Below are positions 1-5,693 of a stretch of DNA of 5,693 bases, one piece after another. The stretch comes from AEGEAN-183 sp964002385 (GTDB lineage: Bacteria; Pseudomonadota; Gammaproteobacteria; Magnimaribacterales; Magnimaribacteraceae). How positions within the stretch are numbered: position 1 is the first letter of the stretch; each line of letters opens with the position of its first letter. The translations under genes and the position numbers were made by a program. The notes beneath the pieces were generated by a model. The model was not told the DNA's origin, ran no database searches, and worked only from the letters and a program-made list of their open reading frames with translations. Where the stretch lies: the NCBI GenBank assembly GCA_964002385.1, contig CAXFFS010000084.1, positions 1 through 5,693 of the forward strand, in the 5' to 3' direction.

Positions 1-1088
1 AGAAAAGTTGAAAGCCAGGAAGTTGGATTTTCCTCGTTTGTATTAAGAGGTAGGATTGATGTTCCATAAGTTAAATCGAGATAACGCAATGCAAAAGGAA
101 GGGCAGCAAAGAATATTTGGAAGGCCCAAACAGACATTACTGTCTGTTTCTTACCAAATCTATCAGACAGTCTTGGGGCTAAGATCAAGGCTATGATTGG
201 TGAAAGATAAATACAACAGCCTCTTATTAACATCTCATTGGTGTCTAATTCCCAAAAATAACTATCGAAATAAACAGAGAAAGCAGCTTCTATTCCTCCA
301 GCTACAGCCACTAATAAACCAGAGATAAAAAGGAATATGTACGATCTGTTTGCTAATAGAGTTTCAAACAATTCCTTAAAAACATCCGTCAATCTAATTT
401 TTCTTGGTGGCGGTTCTATGAGATTTGGAATGTGTTTATGAGTACCTATGCTTGTAACAATAATCCCTATAAAGATTAATATGGCAGCCACTAATCCATA
501 CTCAGACCATGCATCGGGGTTATACCTACCGTCCGCATACTCAGCTGTTATATTTCTAGGTCCAAACCAAAACCAAACTAAGTTGTAAGTTGTTAAGCCT
601 CCAAACCATCCAAAGAAGTATCTATACGCCATTAAAGAAGTTCTATCTACATAATTATCAGTTAGCTCAGGACCTAAAGACACTGAAGGTATTTCATAGA
701 AGGTTATAAAAACTCTAATAATGATTGCGCAAACCAGTAAGTAAGAAAAAAGCTGCCAATCAGTAAGGCTGTCTGGAGGAGTCCATAGAAAGAAATAAGT
801 AATTGCTACTGGCAATGCGGCAGCATACATAAAAGGATGTCTTCTTCCCCATCTAGATCTGAGCCTATCTGAGTAATAACCTACCAATGGGTCTGTAATG
901 GCATCAGCTATTAAGACTAAGTTTAATGCTAGGCCAGCCATCCAAGCTGGTAAGCCAAGTACGGAACTGTAGACGAACAGAACAAAATAACTGAATCCGT
1001 TATTCTTTATTCCAAATGATATAGAACCGAATCCGTAGAAAAATTTAGTTGAAAGGGAAAGTTTTGACTTTTGATTTACGTCTTCCAT
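1..1088 (-). CDS. GPH-type MFS transporter A (MFS_2, sodium:solute symporter-like), partial, C-terminus cut by the left edge
   Basis: This is an inner-membrane secondary transporter of the glycoside-pentoside-hexuronide (GPH/MFS_2) branch of the major facilitator superfamily, whose members usually couple sugar or related solute uptake to Na+ or H+. I read 362 residues from the ATG at 1088, and the frame is open to the left edge. The N-half carries the family signature: ITDP around residues 64-67, then GYYSDRLRSRWGRRHP at 70-85, the cytoplasmic loop 2-3 motif. Hydrophobic segments follow near 88-104, 112-130, 196-214, 250-268 and 290-303, with a second loop motif LSDRFGKKQ near 307-315. Family proteins are usually 450-500 residues, so about 100 C-terminal residues are missing. 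An in-frame ATG at 1100 would add four residues (MIEF), but it directly abuts the AAGGGGA Shine-Dalgarno-like box at 1101-1107, so 1088 (12 bases away) is slightly preferred. It is a paralogue of the transporter at the right edge: both read HKHIPNL after the central hydrophobic segment. The family is clear; the substrate is unknown. Confidence 0.9.
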   Translation of the reverse strand, partial: MEDVNQKSKLSLSTKFFYGFGSISFGIKNNGFSYFVLFVYSSVLGLPAWMAGLALNLVLIADAITDPLVGYYSDRLRSRWGRRHPFMYAAALPVAITYFFLWTPPDSLTDWQLFSYLLVCAIIIRVFITFYEIPSVSLGPELTDNYVDRTSLMAYRYFFGWFGGLTTYNLVWFWFGPRNITAEYADGRYNPDAWSEYGLVAAILIFIGIIVTSIGTHKHIPNLIEPPPRKIRLTDVFKELFETLLANRSYIFLFISGLLVAVAGGIEAAFSVYFDSYFWELDTNEMLIRGCCIYLSPIIALILAPRLSDRFGKKQTVMSVWAFQIFFAALPFALRYLDLTYGTSILPLNTNEENPTSWLSTF

Positions 1089-1100
1089 GAATTCAATCAT

Positions 1101-1107
1101 TCCCCTT
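1101..1107 (-). promoter_or_regulatory. Shine-Dalgarno-like box of transporter A
   Basis: On the minus strand this reads AAGGGGA, the strongest purine-rich ribosome-binding candidate in the window. It touches the ATG at 1100 (spacing zero) and lies 12 bases before the ATG at 1088. The second spacing is long but workable, the first is not, so this box is the main reason for choosing 1088 as the start. Confidence 0.45.
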
Positions 1108-1134
1108 CATAAGATCGCTACCATATATTAATAT
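1106..1134 (+). promoter_or_regulatory. Weak candidate promoter of the plus-strand orphan gene
   Basis: TTCATA (1106-1111) and TAATAT (1129-1134) each match four of six consensus bases and are separated by 17 bases. A start site some 7-8 bases downstream would fall on or next to the ATG at 1142, giving a leaderless message. That would fit the absence of any Shine-Dalgarno sequence before this gene. Such matches are common by chance in AT-rich DNA. An alternative -10, TATATT at 1124-1129, has no acceptable -35. Confidence 0.22.
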
Positions 1135-1148
1135 GTAGTAAATGCCAA
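1120..1148 (-). promoter_or_regulatory. Candidate sigma70-type promoter of transporter A
   Basis: On the minus strand there is a -35 candidate TTGGCA (1148-1143, five of six consensus bases), then exactly 17 bases, then a -10 candidate TATGGT (1125-1120, four of six). The predicted transcript start would fall near 1113, giving a leader of about 25 bases that contains the AAGGGGA box before the ATG at 1088. The -35 box covers the start codon region of the divergent plus-strand gene, so the two genes' transcription or translation could interfere. This is pattern matching in an AT-rich gap, with no experimental support. Confidence 0.4.
1122..1135. repeat. Short inverted repeat in the divergent intergenic gap
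   Basis: CATAT at 1122-1126 and ATATG at 1131-1135 are perfect inverted repeats around a 4-base ATTA centre, which also contains the 10-base palindrome ATATTAATAT (1125-1134). It overlaps the -10 regions of both candidate divergent promoters, where an operator would be expected. The arms are short and pure A/T apart from the outer C and G, so chance is a serious alternative. Confidence 0.3.
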
Positions 1149-1750
1149 AAAGTAAATATCGAGAAATCTCAAGCTTATCAGGGGAAGAGCTTAATTTTAA
1201 AAACCCGTATAAATTGCCTTCAAGATTACTCACAAAATTAAAAAAAATAATTCCTGATTTACCACCTGGACTCATTACAGATTTAGAAAATGCCATCACT
1301 ACTTATAAATTCGAGGAAACAGTTTTTAGAAGAGCACCCAGTTATACAGACATAAGGATTCAGTTGGATGAAATCTCATTACAGGCTGAAATGCTGTCTG
1401 AAAATTTAAGTAAGTTATTTCCAGGTGCAAGGTCATTTTTGCTCCAAAGTCATATATCAAATGACTTAGACTATAAATATTTATCTGGCCTAACTAAAAG
1501 CCTACAAAGCCTGGGTTCTGCTTCAGAAAAAACTGTTGCTAATTTAAAAGATAAAAAAGGAAGACCTACAAATGCTTTCAGTTTTCTTCTAATTGCTCAG
1601 ATAGCAAGATCCTGCATCAAGAACACAAACATAACCCCATCTCAATCTAATGGTTCTTTTCTGGAGTTAGTAAAGATAGCTGGTGAGGCTGTAGGCGTTA
1701 ATGATTTAGTTGATCTGGTGAATGAATCCTTAAGCCAAGTAAATAAATAA
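1142..1750 (+). CDS. Hypothetical soluble helical protein (202 aa), the only plus-strand gene
   Basis: I do not recognise this protein with certainty. It has 202 residues, no signal peptide and no membrane segment, so it is probably cytoplasmic. The N-terminal 40 residues are rich in Lys and Arg. Residues 44-95 look strongly helical and amphipathic (ITDLENAITTYKFEETVF, then IRIQLDEISLQAEMLSENLS), as do 110-136 and 172-198. The C-terminal part has the arrangement KKGRPTN (138-144), a helix ending IARS, then ITPSQSNGSFLELV (164-177) and EAVG. From memory this resembles the GRP...PxxSxxGxFxxFV module of uncharacterised proteins often encoded near integrases and in genomic islands, but I could not verify that. 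The ATG at 1142 is the first Met; the next is residue 84, well inside the helical core. No Shine-Dalgarno sequence precedes it. The gene is divergent from transporter A (53 bases) and convergent with the DUF3604 gene (4 bases). Its length, composition and compact fit support a real gene rather than a shadow ORF. Confidence 0.75.
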   Translation: MPKSKYREISSLSGEELNFKNPYKLPSRLLTKLKKIIPDLPPGLITDLENAITTYKFEETVFRRAPSYTDIRIQLDEISLQAEMLSENLSKLFPGARSFLLQSHISNDLDYKYLSGLTKSLQSLGSASEKTVANLKDKKGRPTNAFSFLLIAQIARSCIKNTNITPSQSNGSFLELVKIAGEAVGVNDLVDLVNESLSQVNK

Positions 1751-1754
1751 TAAT
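1751..1754. other. Four-base convergent junction without a terminator hairpin
   Basis: The stop TAA of the plus-strand gene (1748-1750) and the stop TAA of the DUF3604 gene (1757-1755 on the minus strand) are separated by only four bases. The surrounding 1735-1790 region is A/T-rich with no GC-rich stem and T-run on either strand. Each message therefore probably runs into the other gene before ending, giving antisense 3' ends, unless termination is Rho-dependent. Confidence 0.6.
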
Positions 1755-3989
1755 TTAAAGATAATCAACGTATATAGGGGAAGACCAGGCTCTTTCTTCT
1801 ATCATTGATAAGCAGTCATCATCTTTTGCCGTTCGATTGTCTCCGTAACACATGTTTACTTTTATGCATTCGCCTTTTTCATTGTATTCACACCTTATAT
1901 TCTTTGCGTTAACAGATGGAGAAGGTTCTTGAATGGCGCGGACATAAAAAGACACATCTCTTTGGTTCTCAGAATAACTTGTGTCTTCAAAACTTATTTC
2001 ACAGCCATTTTGATCTAAAGGGCAGTCTATAACTTTCCATGGATCTTCAATAAGATTATCGACCTTTTCTCCTGGATTTATTTGAGGAGAAATCTTAATT
2101 ACTTCAATCCTTGTAATAATCTTTCTTTCGTCTGAAGGGTTGTAACATTCATTTTTACAAATCCTAGCTATATCTTCTCCAGTGATCTTGGTATCACTAT
2201 AATCAGGACAGCCGGGTTTTTGTTTAAGAGATCCAATAGCTTTAACAATAAATTTTGGATTTTCAGTTGTAGAAATTTCTCCCCCCATAGGGATTCTTTC
2301 TTCCCCATTGACCAGATCAAACCAAAGTAAGATTCTATCTCCGCTAGTGCCATAAGTTTCTTTCCTTATCATAGAGTCCCAAATGGATTGCCTATCCCTT
2401 CCTGATGAATGAACGGCAGCCAAACCTCCCGAAGTGAAAAATGATGCTTGTCTTTCAACTTCAAAGGCTCTGAAACCCATTCCTATTAGCCCTTCTCTCC
2501 CACCAAAATCTAAAGATTCTGAGTTAGGCTGTGACTTGGGATAAAAAACTTCGGCTATCGCATCGCTTGATGGGCCATTAGCTTCAGTTATTACAAACCT
2601 GTCTTTTTCCTTATAGCCGGTACCAGGGCGAGCTCGATGATTGTCACTCGAAGCGATGAAACCAAATCTAAACCTTTTAGGCTGATCTTGTTGGAAGTTA
2701 GTAAGAGACAAAGCATATTGCCCAGAACCAGCAGGCCTATAATTAAATGAAGGTATAAAACAATCTTTACATTGACCCGAATCAAACCAATCTTCTATTT
2801 CAACTCCAGGTATTGCTAAGTAGCCTGATGCCCCTAAAGCTAAATGATTGTTTCTGGCTTCAAGTTCTCTGCTTTGACATACGGTCTCAGGGTTCCCTTC
2901 AGTCAGACATCTTTCAGCAATGATTTCTCCTGCTCTCCAACAACTGGGAAAATATTCGTTTGTAGGTTCAGGACATCCTAAAGAACCATCTTCATTGAGT
3001 GTAGCTGCTCTCCAGGGCCTGTACTCTTCAGAGTTTCCATGACCAGACATGACTTCAAAAAGAAGTTGAACATTTTCGTCATGGAATCCTTCTTGTAATT
3101 GTTTATCCAGACTGGTCAAAGGTGGAGAGTAAAATCCCCAAGTATTTCCATGAGGTATTACTATTGAAGGGAAATTTAATTGGTTCAGCTTAGTAAACAG
3201 TTCAACTGGGGTGTGTGCATATTCATAACAATCTTCAGGCAATAAAGATGAATCAACTCCTAGTTCGCAATGAGGGATCCCTGAGAATTCCTGGGTAAAG
3301 TTAATGAAATTGAAATATCTATGACGATTCTTAAAATCTAGAAAAGCTAAAGGTTTGAATTGACCTGCTATAGCACCAATTGTTTCACGCATTCCATCGG
3401 TAGCAACTCCACCAGCTCCAATAGGTCGTAAGGGAACTTTACCCTCTTCTATATCGAGAAACATCACATTTTTATGCCCATAATGGTCTTCAGCATAAAG
3501 TCCTACTTGAGTCCACTCGTAACCCAAGAAAGTAACCATATCAGGATCCTTCACATCAGCAGGAGCATTACATTGCCTCACCGACTCTTTGATTTCTTTC
3601 CATTTTCTAGGAGTAGAAGCTTCTGCGTGATCTGTTGTAACCCAAAAATCTAAAGCTGCACAAAATCTAGCATAATCACAAGCGTCAGAAATTGGATGAG
3701 GCCCCTCCCCATTTAAAATCGGTAGGCTCCATAAAAAGGCATCTGTAGAGTAAGTAGTATGAACATGAGTATCGCCAAAAAGGATTTGCTTCGGCGAAGG
3801 ATTAACTTTCAGTTGAACTTGTTTCTTTTCCAATAAAAGTTTTTCAGGATAAGAGTCATCTACTAATTGACCTTTATCCTCAAGCTGTCCATACCAATTA
3901 AATTGAACCCCTAATGCATAAATACCAATTGTGATTAACCCAACAACAAACGTGATTCCCAATAATTTAAATATAAATCTTATTCTCAT
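1755..3989 (-). CDS. DUF3604 protein with PHP-like metallohydrolase core, exported or membrane-anchored (744 aa)
   Basis: This is a full-length DUF3604 family protein; the fold resembles PHP metal-dependent phosphoesterases, but the reaction is not established. Residues 1-8 are basic (MRIRFIFK) and 9-27 form one hydrophobic helix, so it is a type II anchor or a signal peptide; A25-L-G27 could be a poor signal peptidase I site, and there is no lipobox. The core carries likely metal ligands: GDTHVHT (72-78), TTDH (118-121), GYEW (156-159), DHYGH (168-172), IPHGN (278-282), EVMSGHGNSEEY (312-323) and SSDNHRARPGTG (447-458). The C-terminal part contains ETYGTSGDRILLWFDL (544-559) and ends with ERAWSSPIYVDY, both typical of the family. 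There are 20 cysteines, many in close pairs (407/410, 611/615, 656/663, 700/708), suggesting disulfides and a periplasmic or outside location. It starts 2 bases after the rhomboid stop with no strong Shine-Dalgarno sequence, so translation is probably coupled. Catalytic activity is inferred from the ligands only. Confidence 0.93.
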   Translation of the reverse strand: MRIRFIFKLLGITFVVGLITIGIYALGVQFNWYGQLEDKGQLVDDSYPEKLLLEKKQVQLKVNPSPKQILFGDTHVHTTYSTDAFLWSLPILNGEGPHPISDACDYARFCAALDFWVTTDHAEASTPRKWKEIKESVRQCNAPADVKDPDMVTFLGYEWTQVGLYAEDHYGHKNVMFLDIEEGKVPLRPIGAGGVATDGMRETIGAIAGQFKPLAFLDFKNRHRYFNFINFTQEFSGIPHCELGVDSSLLPEDCYEYAHTPVELFTKLNQLNFPSIVIPHGNTWGFYSPPLTSLDKQLQEGFHDENVQLLFEVMSGHGNSEEYRPWRAATLNEDGSLGCPEPTNEYFPSCWRAGEIIAERCLTEGNPETVCQSRELEARNNHLALGASGYLAIPGVEIEDWFDSGQCKDCFIPSFNYRPAGSGQYALSLTNFQQDQPKRFRFGFIASSDNHRARPGTGYKEKDRFVITEANGPSSDAIAEVFYPKSQPNSESLDFGGREGLIGMGFRAFEVERQASFFTSGGLAAVHSSGRDRQSIWDSMIRKETYGTSGDRILLWFDLVNGEERIPMGGEISTTENPKFIVKAIGSLKQKPGCPDYSDTKITGEDIARICKNECYNPSDERKIITRIEVIKISPQINPGEKVDNLIEDPWKVIDCPLDQNGCEISFEDTSYSENQRDVSFYVRAIQEPSPSVNAKNIRCEYNEKGECIKVNMCYGDNRTAKDDDCLSMIEERAWSSPIYVDYL

Positions 3990-3991
3990 CT

Positions 3992-4786
3992 CTAATGTTT
4001 CTTTCTCTCATCCGCATCCTTTATAAAGTCTTCCATGAAGTCATCAACTTTATTTCCTGGGATTAATTCTTGCAAGTTAAAATCTCGGGTTTCAAAGGCT
4101 TTAGTTTGAGACTGCTCCCATAAAGGAATTTCTGTATTCTTAAAAAATGGGATTAAAGCCATCCCCGCAATAAACCCTCCAATGTGAGCAAAATAAGCTA
4201 CCCCTCCTTCTCCACCTGTAGATAATCCAAAATAGAAAAATTGGCTGATTATCCAAAATCCTAAAACTATGGAAGCAGGGACTCTAATAACTGTTATAAA
4301 AATTATTATCCATAACAGTACATTTACATTGGCCTTTGGATGAAGAAGAAGATAAGCACCCAAGACTCCGGCGATGGCACCACTGGCCCCTATCATGGGT
4401 ATTTCTGAAGAAGGGTCAATGAATGCTTGAGTATAAGCAGCAGCGATTCCTGCTAATAAATAAAAAATGATAAATTTTACCCTGCCCATGGAGTCTTCTA
4501 CATTGTCGCCGAATATCCAAAGAAAAAGCATGTTACCAATTAGATGCATCCACCCGCCGTGCATGAACATGGAAGTAAAAATGGTTGTGGTCGCAGGTAA
4601 GTAACCTTCTTTCGATCCTAAAAGTGATGCTGGTACAACTCCAAAATTGTAAACAGCCGATTCAAATAACTGCGGAGGTAAAGTGAATTGCCACAAAAAA
4701 ATAAAGCAACATACCCCAATGAGGAAGTAAGTTACATAAGGTGTATTTTGTGTAGGGTTGTCGTCAGAAAAGGGAAAGAAAAACAT
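3992..4786 (-). CDS. Rhomboid family intramembrane serine protease (264 aa)
   Basis: This inner-membrane protease cuts transmembrane segments of other membrane proteins with a Ser-His dyad. All hallmarks are visible: FMHGGWMHLIGNMLFLWIFG (residues 74-93) with the oxyanion Asn at N85, the nucleophile motif GASGAIAG (133-140) with S135, and the general base in AHIGGFIAG (200-208) with H201. Six membrane segments fit: about 18-35, 79-96, 103-121, 131-149, 157-187 and 196-214. A charged cytoplasmic tail of about 50 residues follows (215-264). The N-terminus, with DDNPT at 8-12, matches the common bacterial rhomboid group rather than GlpG, which has a separate N-terminal cytoplasmic domain. The dyad is intact, so it should be active. 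Its ATG overlaps the stop of transporter B by one base (TAATG), and AGAGAG lies 3 bases upstream, so translation is coupled. It lies between a transporter and an anchored DUF3604 protein, so its substrate may be local, but nothing in the sequence proves this. Confidence 0.95.
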   Translation of the reverse strand: MFFFPFSDDNPTQNTPYVTYFLIGVCCFIFLWQFTLPPQLFESAVYNFGVVPASLLGSKEGYLPATTTIFTSMFMHGGWMHLIGNMLFLWIFGDNVEDSMGRVKFIIFYLLAGIAAAYTQAFIDPSSEIPMIGASGAIAGVLGAYLLLHPKANVNVLLWIIIFITVIRVPASIVLGFWIISQFFYFGLSTGGEGGVAYFAHIGGFIAGMALIPFFKNTEIPLWEQSQTKAFETRDFNLQELIPGNKVDDFMEDFIKDADERKKH

Positions 4787-5693
4787 TAGCTCTCTTCTGT
4801 ATACCCTAAGTTTTCTATATTTTCTAAATGACCCTTTCTATCTATGTCGTACAGAAGAACTAACAAAGTAGAAATAAATGGCAAAGTAGCCCCTAGTATC
4901 ACGTGTATTGTTGCAAATTTATCAATGACTGGCCCAGTCAGCTCTTCAAAAGTTACTCCAGCTACATCAAAACCAACGTAAGAAATAATAACACCTGAAA
5001 CAAAAACTCCGCCTGCACCAACAAACTTTTGTACAAAGGTGTTAACAGTTCCTAATAATCCTTCCTCTCTCCTGCCTGTCGTTTTTTCAACGTCTTCAAC
5101 AATCTCCATGGTCATGGATCCAATAAAAATAAACCCAAGAGAGCCTAGACAGACTTCAAAAATGTAGTGTGTAATCATGATCCACCACAATGCATCAGTA
5201 CCATTGGCTGGAAACAAAGTAGCTGAAAAATGAGGATCCAGTAATCTCAGGACTACCGGCAAAGGTCCAGTGATGATGGAAGTTAGGAATATGCCTACTG
5301 CTATCCTTTTCTTATCTCTACCTCTAGCAATTGTACCTGCAAGCATTGAAACAATGACAACACAGACAACACCGACAGTAGGGAAGATAGCTATAGTTGA
5401 AGGAGTCCATTGCCAAAAATAAAGATTATGATACATGCCTGCATTTGAGCCTAGTCCAACCAAAAGTGAATAAACAATACCTGCGAAGAAAAGCACAATC
5501 CAAGATCTATTGTTAATTGTTTCAAGTCCCTCTTTCAAAAATTTTGTTACATCTATACTTCTTGCTTCGGGAACATGTAGATTAGGTATATGCTTATGCA
5601 ACCCTACATTGGATATAACAGCAGAGAGGAAAAGACTCAGTCCGCCCCAAAAAGCCAGTATCTGAAAAGCTTCTGGTCTAAGAAAAGCTCTAG
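4786..5693 (-). CDS. GPH-type MFS transporter B, partial, N-terminus beyond the right edge
   Basis: This is the C-terminal ~302 residues of a second GPH/MFS_2 transporter, open to the right edge. The visible part begins at RAFLRPEAFQILAFWGG, the last helix of the N-half, and continues into HKHIPNL and the central cytoplasmic loop. Six C-half membrane segments follow (beginning near SWIVLFFAGIVYSLLV, TIAIFPTVGVVCVV, IAVGIFLTSIITGP, ALWWIMITHYIFEV, FVGAGGVFVSGVII and FATIHVILGATLPF), ending in a short charged tail (GYTEES). Before helix 11 stands the family motif TTGRREEGLLGTVNTFVQK, matching the TGxRxEGxxxxxxxFxxK pattern of MFS_2 proteins. A start at the TTG at 5601-5599 would give only 271 residues and cut through the conserved loop, so it is not a real start. 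The stop TAA shares one base with the rhomboid ATG. About 150-200 N-terminal residues are missing, including the loop 2-3 signature. The substrate is unknown; a different specificity from transporter A is possible because the two have diverged widely. Confidence 0.9.
   Translation of the reverse strand, partial: RAFLRPEAFQILAFWGGLSLFLSAVISNVGLHKHIPNLHVPEARSIDVTKFLKEGLETINNRSWIVLFFAGIVYSLLVGLGSNAGMYHNLYFWQWTPSTIAIFPTVGVVCVVIVSMLAGTIARGRDKKRIAVGIFLTSIITGPLPVVLRLLDPHFSATLFPANGTDALWWIMITHYIFEVCLGSLGFIFIGSMTMEIVEDVEKTTGRREEGLLGTVNTFVQKFVGAGGVFVSGVIISYVGFDVAGVTFEELTGPVIDKFATIHVILGATLPFISTLLVLLYDIDRKGHLENIENLGYTEES

Noticed and set aside
1..1088. Transporter A as a pseudogene, because no complete frame is listed for it
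   Set aside because: Translation from 1088 to the left edge is continuous, without stops or frameshifts, and keeps the family motifs. It is incomplete only because the window ends.
1093..1299. Minus-strand open frame of 68 codons
   Set aside because: It lies opposite the start of the plus-strand gene and overlaps the promoter and leader of transporter A. It has no family features and looks like a shadow of the 1142-1750 gene.
1751..1790. Possible bidirectional terminator between the convergent genes
   Set aside because: The stretch is A/T-rich but has no self-complementary stem followed by a T-run on either strand.
2168..2353. Minus-strand open frame of 61 codons
   Set aside because: It is wholly inside the DUF3604 gene in another frame on the same strand, where DUF3604 is strongly supported by conserved C-terminal motifs.
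2591..2785. Minus-strand open frame of 64 codons with hydrophobic composition
   Set aside because: It is another out-of-frame reading of the DUF3604 gene, across the conserved SSDNHRARPGTG segment. The hydrophobicity comes from frame-shifted reading of AT-rich codons.
4786..5601. Transporter B as a complete 271-residue gene starting at the TTG at 5601
   Set aside because: The same frame stays open to the right edge and encodes a further membrane helix that aligns with transporter A, so the gene is cut by the edge and is not a half-size transporter.

Overview
The window is almost entirely coding, with only about 60 bases outside genes. It is AT-rich (roughly 35-40% GC by eye), and its junctions are very short: a TAATG overlap, a 2-base gap, a 4-base convergent gap and a 53-base divergent gap. 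The gene content is two MFS transporters of the GPH/MFS_2 type, a rhomboid protease and an exported DUF3604 protein. With the compact layout this suggests a streamlined, low-GC Gram-negative bacterium, most likely a marine gammaproteobacterium of the SAR86 kind. That assignment is inference; no rRNA or other phylogenetic marker is present.

Right to left on the minus strand, the window opens with the C-terminal two thirds of a GPH-type transporter (4786 to the right edge, 5' end missing). Its stop overlaps the start of a rhomboid intramembrane serine protease by one base (3992-4786). Two bases later begins a 744-residue, membrane-anchored or secreted DUF3604 protein with a PHP-like metal-binding core (1755-3989). 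These three genes look like one translationally coupled operon. The leftmost 1088 bases hold the N-terminal ~362 residues of a second GPH-type transporter on the same strand, cut by the left edge. It is a diverged paralogue of the first and shares the heptapeptide HKHIPNL at the equivalent position.

Between the DUF3604 gene and the second transporter lies a single plus-strand gene (1142-1750) for a 202-residue soluble, mostly helical protein of unknown function. It is convergent with the DUF3604 gene (4 bases between stops, no hairpin) and divergent from the left transporter. The 53-base divergent gap holds a plausible promoter for the left transporter (TTGGCA, 17 bases, TATGGT), whose -35 box lies over the first codons of the plus-strand gene.

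Taken together, this looks like a small substrate-use locus: two related cation symporters bring in an organic solute, and an extracytoplasmic PHP-like enzyme may process that substrate or a precursor. The rhomboid may process a membrane protein of the same locus or may simply be co-transcribed. The substrate cannot be read from the sequence. No RNA genes, CRISPR arrays, insertion sequences or convincing terminators were seen.
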